A stretch of DNA of 64,000 nucleotides, taken from Pseudomonadota bacterium (lineage in GTDB: Bacteria > Desulfobacterota > Desulfobacteria > Desulfobacterales > JAHIVH01). The notes beneath the pieces were generated by a model. The model was given only the letters and a program-made list of their open reading frames with translations. It was not told the DNA's origin and ran no database searches. How positions within the stretch are numbered: position 1 is the stretch's first letter; the number at the start of each line of letters is the position of its first letter. Of the stretch, positions 38,309 through 46,560 are shown in pieces. The stretch is taken from contig JAHIVH010000021.1 in NCBI GenBank assembly GCA_018816735.1, forward strand, positions 108,799 to 172,798, written 5' to 3'. The translations under genes were made by a program, and so were the position numbers.

Positions 38309-39598
38309 CTAACCGGATTTCGGCCTTTTGACGATTCGGGAAAGAATGGCCCCCATCAGAAGCAGTCCCCCTGAAATATAAAATGCATAATTGAGACTTC
38401 CTGTCATATCTTCAATGGTGCCGCCCAAACGGGCCATGAAAAACCCCAGGCCCCATCCCAGGAATATCAGACCGTAATTCAGGCCCAGATTTTTTTCACC
38501 ATAAAAATCCACTGCAAAGGATGGCAGCAGGGATAACCCTCCCCCATATTGCCAATAGGCAATACCCACGACAATAAAAAGAAGAATAATATTTTTGGTT
38601 GAAATAACATAAGGCAATGAAAAAAGGCACACTGCGGATATCAGGCAATTGACAAAATATGCATTTTGCCTGCCAAGCTTGTCCGAATACCAGCCGGTGC
38701 AAATACGCCCGGATGCGTTGACCAGTCCGCCATAGGATACAAGTATCCAGGCATTTGCCATGAGAAACGGTATCCCCTTCCCCGCATCCTTAAGAAGGCC
38801 TGCTGCATTGGCAATGATTAAAAGACCGGATTGGGTGTTCAGGATGAACATGAATACAAGGGCATAAAACTGCCAGGTTTTCATCATTTCGAAAGCGGTC
38901 CAGTCTTTTCTTTCCGCACTTTTGCTGTTGCCTTTTGTTGCGGCCTTCACCGGCGTGGGCGGCACATATCCTTCAGGTGGCGTATATAACAGCCTGCTTG
39001 TAACGATTACGACAAGTGCAAAAAAAACCCCCAAAGCCACAAAGCTTCCGGTAATGCCATAATGATCTATCAGCAACTGTCCGAATACGCCGATGTATAT
39101 GGCGGCCCCACCATAACCGGATACAACGATACCGGCCACAAGCCCTCTTCTTTTATGGCCAAACCATTTTAGTGCCGCAGGTGTAGGCGCAGCATACCCA
39201 AGCCCCATGCCTATGCCACCGACAATACCGAACCCCAGTATCAAACCGAGATAACTTTTCATTAAACCGGCAATGATACATCCCAGCGCAAGCAAAACCC
39301 CACCTGCCAATGCCCCTATTCTGGGGCTGTATTTATCCTGAATACGGCCACCGGGAATCATCATGATGGCAAATACCATCACACATAGAGAAAATGGCGT
39401 TGCTGCCTGAGCATTGGTCAGATAAGTCCACCCAACGTTTATTCCGGCCATGGGCTGGCCCGCCAAATCCACATTCACCAGGGCTTTTTTCCAGATACTC
39501 CAGGCATATAATATGCCCAGGCACAAATTGATTGTCATCCCGGCATAAGTGGTGACCCATGCTTTTACTGGCGGTTTCCGGATAGTTTCAACCATCAT
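38309..39598 (-). CDS. Major facilitator transporter, OFA family
   Basis: About 12 transmembrane segments over 429 residues. The start region AWVTTYAGMTINLCLGILYAW with PGGRIQDKYSPR between helices 2 and 3 fits the oxalate/formate antiporter (OFA) group, as does the second-half sequence SGRICTGWYSDKLGR. The substrate is probably a small carboxylate. ATG at 39598 follows AAAAGG; the GTG at 39619 lacks a ribosome site. Confidence 0.85.
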   Translation of the reverse strand: MMVETIRKPPVKAWVTTYAGMTINLCLGILYAWSIWKKALVNVDLAGQPMAGINVGWTYLTNAQAATPFSLCVMVFAIMMIPGGRIQDKYSPRIGALAGGVLLALGCIIAGLMKSYLGLILGFGIVGGIGMGLGYAAPTPAALKWFGHKRRGLVAGIVVSGYGGAAIYIGVFGQLLIDHYGITGSFVALGVFFALVVIVTSRLLYTPPEGYVPPTPVKAATKGNSKSAERKDWTAFEMMKTWQFYALVFMFILNTQSGLLIIANAAGLLKDAGKGIPFLMANAWILVSYGGLVNASGRICTGWYSDKLGRQNAYFVNCLISAVCLFSLPYVISTKNIILLFIVVGIAYWQYGGGLSLLPSFAVDFYGEKNLGLNYGLIFLGWGLGFFMARLGGTIEDMTGSLNYAFYISGGLLLMGAILSRIVKRPKSG

Positions 39599-39750
39599 AT
39601 CAATCCTTTTCTGCAACACTGTTAAAAAAATAAAGGGATGACTTACACCAAATCCATTTCACAGGCAAGAACTATCGAAATAAATCAAACAGAGTTTTCT
39701 TTTGCGATGGGTTTTCATAGCCAATCAGAAAGGCATGGTTGAAATTTTAA

Positions 39751-39770
39751 TTGACTAAACACTCAGTGTA
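39751..39770. promoter_or_regulatory. Palindromic operator candidate upstream of the acyl-CoA dehydrogenase
   Basis: The sequence TTGACTAAACACTCAGTGTA is an imperfect palindrome: positions T, ACT, A and the mirrored T, AGT, A match, and the centre holds ACACT-C-AGTGT. Similar sites bound by TetR-family fatty-acid regulators are known in other bacteria. It is 110 bases upstream of the start codon; no TetR gene is seen in the window. Confidence 0.4.
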
Positions 39771-39880
39771 TTGGAGAAAGATTAAATCGGGAAATAATCC
39801 TTTTCAGGAAAAACATGGAGAAATGGCATATCGACACTGTAAGTCATATTTACACATAATCAAAATAAAAGGAACGTATC

Positions 39881-41734
39881 ATGGCACAACAAATTGCAGA
39901 CAAGCGGGATATCGATTTTGTCCTTTATGAACAACTGGGGGCGGAAAATTTTGAAAAAACGAAAAAGTACAAAGGTCAGAACCGGAAGATGTTCGATATG
40001 GTGATCAAAGAGGCACGGAATTTCGCTATAAAGGAAATCCTGCCTTTGAATGAAGAGGGAGACCGGATCGGCCTTAAGTTTGAGAACAACCAGGTCACGG
40101 TGCCGGAATGTTTTCACCGGGTTTACAAACTGTTTCGGGAAGCAGAATATATCTCCATGACCGAAGATCCTGAAATTGGCGGCCAGGGTCTTCCGCACCT
40201 GATCAATCAGGCAGCCCTCGAGTATGTGGTCGGGGCGGATTTTTCATTTGGGGCATTTGGATTTGCCACGCATGGTGCGGCCAAAATGATTGAAGTTTTT
40301 GGTACGGAAAAGCAAAAAAGCCTCTACATGAGCAGAATGTACACCGGCGAATGGGGGGGCACCATGGTACTGACCGAACCGGAAGCCGGTTCCGATGTGG
40401 GCGCGCTGACAACCACAGCCGTTAGAAACGACGACGGAACCTATTCCATATCCGGAAACAAGATTTTTATTACCTGCGGCGAGCATGACTTGACAGATAA
40501 CATCATCCATCCGGTCTTGGCGAGGATTGAAGGCGCACCCAAAGGCACCAAGGGGATATCTCTTTTTATTGTTCCTAAAATATGGGTCCATGACGACGGC
40601 AGTCTTGGTGAACGAAACGATGTTGTCTGTACGGCTATAGAAGAAAAAATGGGCCTTCATGCCAGTCCGACCTGCCAGCTTACCTTTGGTGGCAAGGGAA
40701 AATGCCGGGGCGTGCTGCTGGGTGAAGAGAACAAGGGCATGCGGGTGATGTTCCACATGATGAACGAGGCACGCCTGGGTGTTGGCGCACTTGGTCTTTT
40801 TAACGCGTCTTGCGCCTATCTCTATGCGCTGAATTATGCGAGGGAGCGAATCCAGGGGCGGGATATCGCCGATATGATGAATAAAGACGCCCAGGCCGTT
40901 AACATCATCAAACACCCGGATGTGAGAAGGATGCTTCTCTGGATGAAATCCCATACAGAGGGGATGCGCAGTTTTGTCTATTATATTTCCGAACTGTTTG
41001 ACAAGGAAGCATGCGCGCAAACCCCCGAAGAAAAAGAGAAATATTCAGAACTTATCGAGTTGCTGACGCCAATCATCAAATCCTATTGCACAGATCGAGG
41101 GTTTGAGTGCACGGTTCAGGCGGTTCAGGTTTATGGCGGGTACGGTTATACCCGGGATTATCCGGTTGAACGGCTGATGCGGGATTCAAAAATCAATTCC
41201 ATCTATGAAGGCACCAATGGCATCCAGTCCATGGACCTGCTCGGCAGAAAATTGGGCATGAAAAATGGTGCCGTGTTCATGAATTTTCTGGCGGAAATCG
41301 GCAAGGTGATCGCCAGGGCCAAAGAAATTGAAGGCTTGAACGGACTTGCGGGAAATCTTGAGATTGTTATCAAAAAACTCGGTGAAACAGCCATGTATAT
41401 GGGAAAAACAGCCATGTCTCCGGATTTCCAGATGGCGTTCTCCTTTTCGCTGCCATTTTTAGATGTCATGGGAGATGTCATTATGGCCTGGATGCTTCTC
41501 TGGCGTGCGACCGTCGCCAAGCCGGCCCTTGATAAACTGGTTGGCAATACAAAAGGAGATGAACAAAACAAAATAATTGAAACAAACAAGAATGCCGCGT
41601 TTTATGCCGGCCAGATCAAATCCGCAGAATATTTTATTCAGGCGATTCTTCCAATTACTGTGGGCAGAATGAACGCCATTGAATCCGGAAGCAGAGCTGT
41701 GGTGGATATTTTAGAGCCGTCCTTTGGTTCATAA
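39881..41734 (+). CDS. Acyl-CoA dehydrogenase (long C-terminal form)
   Basis: 617-residue flavoprotein with N, middle and C-terminal acyl-CoA dehydrogenase domains plus a C-terminal extension (PF12806-type). FAD/substrate motifs: GGTMVLTEPEAGSDVGALTT, and the catalytic Glu in INSIYEGTNGIQSMDLLGRK. It follows AAAGGA about 8 bases before the ATG. Relatives include DmdC and long acyl-CoA dehydrogenases of Desulfobacterota; the chain length is unknown. The upstream transporter and downstream epimerase are not obviously linked. Confidence 0.93.
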   Translation: MAQQIADKRDIDFVLYEQLGAENFEKTKKYKGQNRKMFDMVIKEARNFAIKEILPLNEEGDRIGLKFENNQVTVPECFHRVYKLFREAEYISMTEDPEIGGQGLPHLINQAALEYVVGADFSFGAFGFATHGAAKMIEVFGTEKQKSLYMSRMYTGEWGGTMVLTEPEAGSDVGALTTTAVRNDDGTYSISGNKIFITCGEHDLTDNIIHPVLARIEGAPKGTKGISLFIVPKIWVHDDGSLGERNDVVCTAIEEKMGLHASPTCQLTFGGKGKCRGVLLGEENKGMRVMFHMMNEARLGVGALGLFNASCAYLYALNYARERIQGRDIADMMNKDAQAVNIIKHPDVRRMLLWMKSHTEGMRSFVYYISELFDKEACAQTPEEKEKYSELIELLTPIIKSYCTDRGFECTVQAVQVYGGYGYTRDYPVERLMRDSKINSIYEGTNGIQSMDLLGRKLGMKNGAVFMNFLAEIGKVIARAKEIEGLNGLAGNLEIVIKKLGETAMYMGKTAMSPDFQMAFSFSLPFLDVMGDVIMAWMLLWRATVAKPALDKLVGNTKGDEQNKIIETNKNAAFYAGQIKSAEYFIQAILPITVGRMNAIESGSRAVVDILEPSFGS

Positions 41735-41838
41735 TAGGACACACCCGGAAATTTCCCCATTCTCCTGCAGCCCTGGCTGCGGGAGAATCATACATGTACG
41801 ACGTGAATCCGCCATTGGCAAAAAGGAAGGGATGACAA

Positions 41839-42777
41839 ATGAAGAATATCTTTATTACAGGTGTTTCAGGGTATCTGGGGGGGAGGATCGCACAGGCATT
41901 ATCAGAAAATGAAAATGTATCATCGATCGTGGGGATTGATATCCAGCCACCCAAAAAAAATATTTCAAAACTCACTTTCTTCAAAAAAGACGTGAGAGAC
42001 CCCATATCAGACCTTTTGAAAGACCATCACATCGACACCGTCATCCATGCTGCATACGTTCTTACGCCCATTCATGACAGGTCCCTGATGGAAGACATGA
42101 ACATTTCCGGAATGAAAAATGTCCTGAAGGCATGTGCTGAAAATAAGATTTCTCATCTTTTGTATACAAGTTCTGCCACAGCCTATGGATTTCATCCGGA
42201 CAATCCTGTTCCTTTAAATGAGACCCATCCATTAAGAGGAAATGACGATTTTACCTATGCAAAAAACAAAAAAGAAATTGAAGCAATCATAGGAGAATTT
42301 ACCAAAGCACATCCTGAAATCAAGATCTCCGTTCTTCGGCCCTGCTTTGTGGTCGGGCCCCATTTCGACAATCCCTTGTCCAGACACTTGACAAGGCGAT
42401 GGGTGCTTTTTCCTTCTCCTGTTGCACCGTTTCAGTTTGTCCATGAGGATGATCTTGTGAGAGCTGTGCTTCTATGTCTGGAAAAAACAATAACCGGTGT
42501 TTTCAATATCGCCGGAGAAGGAACGGTTTCGCTTCCTGAAGCTGTAGACATGCTGGGGGGAACGTCATTTCAAATACCGTATTGGATAATGTCTCCTTTA
42601 ACCAAAATCGCCTGGGGCCTTCATCTTAAATTCATCGCAGAATCGCCGGCTTCCGGGCTCAATATGCTCAGATATCCCTGGATTGTTACGACCAACCGTT
42701 TTACGGAAGAGGCAGGGTTTGAATATCAATACAGCTCACGAACTGCGTTTGAAGACTTCGTGAGATCCGTAAAATGA
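41839..42777 (+). CDS. NAD-dependent epimerase/dehydratase (extended SDR)
   Basis: 312 residues with the Rossmann motif ITGVSGYLGGRIAQAL near the N-terminus, TDVIHAAYVLTPIHDR-like cofactor loop (VIHAAYVLTP), SSATAYG and the active site YAKNK (YxxxK). Substrate unknown; sugar-nucleotide epimerase relatives are typical. Good ribosome site AAGGAAGGG upstream. Confidence 0.85.
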   Translation: MKNIFITGVSGYLGGRIAQALSENENVSSIVGIDIQPPKKNISKLTFFKKDVRDPISDLLKDHHIDTVIHAAYVLTPIHDRSLMEDMNISGMKNVLKACAENKISHLLYTSSATAYGFHPDNPVPLNETHPLRGNDDFTYAKNKKEIEAIIGEFTKAHPEIKISVLRPCFVVGPHFDNPLSRHLTRRWVLFPSPVAPFQFVHEDDLVRAVLLCLEKTITGVFNIAGEGTVSLPEAVDMLGGTSFQIPYWIMSPLTKIAWGLHLKFIAESPASGLNMLRYPWIVTTNRFTEEAGFEYQYSSRTAFEDFVRSVK

Positions 42778-42852
42778 AAGTATAAAAAAATTCAGGCGGC
42801 CAATATGTTTGCCTTGTTTTCATCCACGAATTGACATGCTGTTCAGGAAAAA

Positions 42853-44271
42853 TTAATTGCAGGGCCGATAATCAGCACACAGTTGACCCAGGTAGCGAAT
42901 CGCCTGAGCCACTTGCGTATTCCAGATTCCTGCATTCAGTCTCATGCAGTGCGAATAGCGGTCCTTGATGGAAAATAGCCGGCCTGGTGCGATCAGAATA
43001 TTTTTTTTCAGAGCTTTCTGGTAAATATGATCTGTATCAATCTCTTCCGGCAGTTCAACCCAGAGCAGAAATCCTCCGTCCGGGTGCGAGACCGTCGTTC
43101 CCCGGGGGAAATTCTCCAGGATGACTGCTCGCATGGCAGTAACATGTGCTTTCAGTTGCTTCCTGAGGTTTCTCAGATGACGCTCATACCCCCCTTCCCT
43201 TAAAAATCCGGTCACGGCGATCTGGTTCATTGAAGCTGTAGATATATTGAGAAGGGTTTTCATTTTTAATACAGCATCGTAATAACGTCCAGGGACAATC
43301 CAGCCTATCCGTAAGCCAGGGGCGATGGTTTTGGAAAATGAGGAACAAAGCAGCACATTTTCTGCCGTATCATATGCCTTGCAGGTGTCCGGCCGGTCCT
43401 GATAAAAGATATCGCCATAGATATCATCTTCAATCAGCGGAATCTCAAACTCGGATAAAAGCTTGAGCAATGCCTTTTTTTTGGGCCCCGGCATGGTAAA
43501 CCCCACAGGATTGTTGAAGTTGGAAATGGAGAACATGGCATTGACCGTATGATTTTCAAGAACAAAACGAAGCGTATCCAGATTGATACCGTCCCTGTCG
43601 CAGCTTGGAATTTCAATGATCTTGAGATTCAACTGCTGCATCAACTGAAGCAGATTAAAATAGATCGGACTTTCGAAGATAACGGTATCACCGGGCTTGC
43701 AGAGACTCATGAGAGCAAGGAAAACCGCTTCATGACAGCCATTTGTTATGATGATCTCTTCCGGTGAAAGATTGAGGCCGCCGGACAGACTGAATCTGGC
43801 AATCTGTTCGCGCAATCCCTTGTATCCGGGGGACATGATATAGTTATAGGCCTCCTGTTTTTGAAACAGTAAGGCCTCCTGAAAAAAACGGCTCATCTTT
43901 TCAGTCGGCCAGGAGGCAGGATCCAATGCAGCAATCCCCAAACTGATTCCCGGCATGACATGTCCCATATTCTGAAATGCTCCGTAAATCCGGCAGAGGC
44001 TCACCTCCTGCGGGTCCAGAAACTGTGGATCAACTACCGGAAGTGCGGCGGCAGCGGACTGCTTTTTAACATAAAAGCCGGACTGGGGAATGGCCACGAT
44101 ATAATTCTGATTTTCCAGTTTCCAATAGGCTTCCTTGACGGTATTGACACTCACACCCAGTTCATCGCTTAACTTCCGGATGGACGGAATGCGATCCCCC
44201 TCCTTCAAAACGCCATTATGGATAAGATTCAGAATACGGCCCGCCACTTCGTCATAGCGCGTCATTCGCAT
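42853..44271 (-). CDS. MocR-type GntR/aminotransferase-like regulator
   Basis: An N-terminal GntR winged helix (residues 4-70: RYDEVAGRILNLIHNGVLKEG, LSDELGVSVNTVKEAYWKLE) fused to a fold type I aminotransferase domain. PLP-binding Lys314 is in SSFSKTIAPGLRIGW; NNPVG and the FSISNFNN motif are present. Such regulators sense PLP-linked amino acids or amines. It is transcribed divergently from a DUF2917 gene, and repeats in the shared upstream region may be its operators. ATG follows AAAGGA. Confidence 0.92.
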   Translation of the reverse strand: MRMTRYDEVAGRILNLIHNGVLKEGDRIPSIRKLSDELGVSVNTVKEAYWKLENQNYIVAIPQSGFYVKKQSAAAALPVVDPQFLDPQEVSLCRIYGAFQNMGHVMPGISLGIAALDPASWPTEKMSRFFQEALLFQKQEAYNYIMSPGYKGLREQIARFSLSGGLNLSPEEIIITNGCHEAVFLALMSLCKPGDTVIFESPIYFNLLQLMQQLNLKIIEIPSCDRDGINLDTLRFVLENHTVNAMFSISNFNNPVGFTMPGPKKKALLKLLSEFEIPLIEDDIYGDIFYQDRPDTCKAYDTAENVLLCSSFSKTIAPGLRIGWIVPGRYYDAVLKMKTLLNISTASMNQIAVTGFLREGGYERHLRNLRKQLKAHVTAMRAVILENFPRGTTVSHPDGGFLLWVELPEEIDTDHIYQKALKKNILIAPGRLFSIKDRYSHCMRLNAGIWNTQVAQAIRYLGQLCADYRPCN

Positions 44272-44302
44272 GGGATTTCCTTTGACATTGATATTTCAAA
44301 TT

Positions 44303-44370
44303 ATCTTGAACGACCTGAATTGCATTCAAATTGTTTTGTTCCCGTCATCTTGAACATAAAAAAGGAACAA
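44303..44370. promoter_or_regulatory. Direct and inverted repeats between MocR and DUF2917 genes
   Basis: The 9-base repeat ATCTTGAAC occurs at 44303-44311 and 44347-44355, 44 bases apart (about four helix turns). Overlapping this, TTGTTCC at 44336-44342 pairs with GGAACAA at 44364-44370. MocR proteins bind direct or paired repeats near their own promoters, so this is a candidate operator region for both divergent genes. Confidence 0.45.
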
Positions 44371-44614
44371 GATCAAGACCACCCAAAAAATTAAGATTCA
44401 AACCTATCCTGAGGAAATCTCATGGGTCAAGACACAGTTTTGACAGCTGACAGGGATACAGTCCCTGCGAAAATCATACTGAGCACCCGATTAACATCAC
44501 CTACTGCCCCTTTCAAAATAACCTTTTTCAGCATAATTTGCAGATATCCGATTACGCGGGCCATTCCGGTTTTCATGACGGAATGTCAAGTCCCTGACAA
44601 CAGGAGAAGTCATC

Positions 44615-44974
44615 GTGAAACATTTGGCATTTTTCAAAAACCGATTGACCACCGAACAGAGCCAGGCCTTCCATATGGCCCCGGATGATCTTGTTTCTGT
44701 AAAAGGCAAGGGTACACGAATAAAGTGCAATGAGGGTTGCATCTGGATTACCTGGCCGGATCGGGAAGAGACCGTTCTGAATCACGGCCAGTCTGTGATG
44801 ATTTCCACACGGGGAAGAATATGCATATGGGCGTTCAAGGATGCATCTGTAATCATATCCGGAGGCCGTGTGAAATGGAAAACGTGTGGTCGTTATATCT
44901 TATCAAAAAACATAAATGATCAAAATATTATCCATACCAGCCTTATAAAATCCTGTCTGCTATTCCTCACATAA
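44615..44974 (+). CDS. DUF2917 domain protein
   Basis: 119 residues, starting GTG at 44615 with AGGAG about 8 bases upstream. The central part (LVSVKGKGTRIKCNEGCIWITW, NHGQSVMISTRGRICIWAFKDASVII) is the DUF2917 pattern, a small predicted cupin-like beta protein. Function unknown. It is divergent from the MocR gene, suggesting control by it. Confidence 0.75.
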   Translation: MKHLAFFKNRLTTEQSQAFHMAPDDLVSVKGKGTRIKCNEGCIWITWPDREETVLNHGQSVMISTRGRICIWAFKDASVIISGGRVKWKTCGRYILSKNINDQNIIHTSLIKSCLLFLT

Positions 44975-45140
44975 CGCTTAAACATATGCTGATGCCATTA
45001 TTTTTTTTCCGCGAGAATGAGCAACAACGGCAGCCGTCCCTCGCTGCAAACCTTGTGTGTTACACTATTTGTTTGCTTACCGTCCAGAATATCCTGGGCA
45101 GAGGATAGCGTCCGTAAATCGGAGGATTGTTCCGGATGTG

Positions 45141-45593
45141 TCATCCTTCTTTGTCACGCCCTCGAATTTGCGATATTTCAGCCATCAGATCGATCCAGAC
45201 CAGAAGGATGCAGCCAAAGATAATCAGAAACCGCCAGCTCCCGCCAAAGGTGGCCAGCTTGTCCGAAAGCTTTTCGCCAACAGTCAGATCCTTTTCGAAT
45301 TCCGTATCGACATTGCTGGTGAGGGTTTCATGCTGTTTGAGACTTTCGATGACCTCCCGGTCCAGGGAACTCAGTTCTCCTTTTTCCGATGCCAGCAGGC
45401 CTTCGATGTATTGTATACGAAAACGGTTCAGGTCGTCAGCGCAGATGTAGCCATCCGGCGACCAATCCGGCAACTCCTTTCGTATTTGCTCAGCGATGAT
45501 GTGTCTCACAAGGATGGCCGGAGTCATGGTGCCGGCACCTTTGCTTTTGCCGCAAATTTTGCATATTTGAGTTGGGTGCTGAGATGCGTTCAT
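45141..45593 (-). CDS. DUF1003 family membrane protein, probably C-terminally truncated
   Basis: N-terminus with ICKICGKSKGAG (CxxC), then EFEKDLTVGEKLSDKLATFGG and a transmembrane segment (WRFLIIFGCILLVWIDLM), as in DUF1003 proteins. The usual second transmembrane segment and the DPYPFILLN motif are absent: the frame ends soon after the first segment (GRDKEG). Bases after the stop do not give a recognisable continuation in one frame. Likely a damaged gene, although a naturally short form is possible. Confidence 0.65.
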   Translation of the reverse strand: MNASQHPTQICKICGKSKGAGTMTPAILVRHIIAEQIRKELPDWSPDGYICADDLNRFRIQYIEGLLASEKGELSSLDREVIESLKQHETLTSNVDTEFEKDLTVGEKLSDKLATFGGSWRFLIIFGCILLVWIDLMAEISQIRGRDKEG

Positions 45594-45686
45594 CTCTTTC
45601 CTTTTTTATCATTAAAAAATGATAAAAAAGGCTGCATATGTATACCGCGAATTGACTGTAACGCAGCAATTGCCTCTCATCATTAT

Positions 45687-46244
45687 TTATGATGCAGGAC
45701 CGAAGGACCGAAGGAAAAGATCGTGTAGGGCCTGCTGGCCGTCATCGGAGAGATAACGGGTGCCGGTGCCGACAAACGTATCTGAAACAATCACCGGTGT
45801 GTTTTCAATCCATTGGCTGCCCTCCCAGGAAAACCATCCCTTTCTTTCCTGATCATAGACACTCAGCGGCCGGTTAAATAATTTTGCCAACTCAACCCCC
45901 CATCCGGTCCCTCCCTTGACGGTGTTGTCCGCCTGAATCCACCCGACCGCGATGACATGGTAACCGCTATTGACCATATGAAAAATGGATTGAATGACTT
46001 TCCGGATCTTGTCGGTCCGGGAGTAGGTGCGCTTCATCCTCTTGGACACAATTTCCATGCTGACATCTCCCTTTTGCAGCTCTTCCTGGTTCAGAACCAG
46101 GATGCCCCGGGTGCGTTCGGGACTATGCCCTTCAAATGATATATTCACCTCTTTCATGTGCCAGGCCTCGGCAAGTTTTCCGAATTCCGCCTCAGCTCCC
46201 TTGTGGCCTCCGCTGTACAGCGTGATTTTTGAAATGTCTGTCAT
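45687..46244 (-). CDS. SLOG-like Rossmann-fold protein
   Basis: 185 residues starting with KITLYSGGHKGAEAEFGKLAEAW, then MVNSGYHVIAVGWIQAD, GGTGWGVELAKLF and PLSVYDQERKGWFSW. The glycine-rich SGGxxGAE at the N-terminus and the GGTGWG/GWGVELA-type second glycine motif suggest a SLOG/YpsA-like nucleotide-binding fold, but I do not recognise a named family with certainty. Confidence 0.55.
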   Translation of the reverse strand: MTDISKITLYSGGHKGAEAEFGKLAEAWHMKEVNISFEGHSPERTRGILVLNQEELQKGDVSMEIVSKRMKRTYSRTDKIRKVIQSIFHMVNSGYHVIAVGWIQADNTVKGGTGWGVELAKLFNRPLSVYDQERKGWFSWEGSQWIENTPVIVSDTFVGTGTRYLSDDGQQALHDLFLRSFGPAS

Positions 46245-46560
46245 TTTTTTATCCCCTTATTTTTAAAAACGTTATGCTATGAAGCAAAAAAGCACCCAGC
46301 CGCGATTCGGCAGGATGAGCGGATAAGGTAATTCAGCTTTTCTGTATTACAACCCTGGCCGCCATAATTTTTTCAAATAAACTTACCATAAATTTTCGCA
46401 ATAAGTACATAAATATATTTTTATTCAGGCTCTTAGGATTTTGGCACGATATTCAACAAACAGAGCCGGAGCACCGTCCTGTTCGGCAAATCGTTCTCTG
46501 GGTTCTCTAACCGCCCCAGGAACGCCTCTTTATGCTTCCGGCACATAATCGATTTTCCAT
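46245..46560. other. Intergenic region, nothing recognised
   Basis: Just over 300 bases separate the hybrid kinase stop and the SLOG-like gene start, both transcribed leftward. No ORF, clear hairpin or repeat was seen. It must contain the SLOG-like gene's upstream region. Confidence 0.35.

Noticed and set aside
45057..45692. Plus-strand frame of 211 codons over the DUF1003 and SLOG-like region
   Set aside because: Antisense to the recognised DUF1003 frame; no known domain and no good start.
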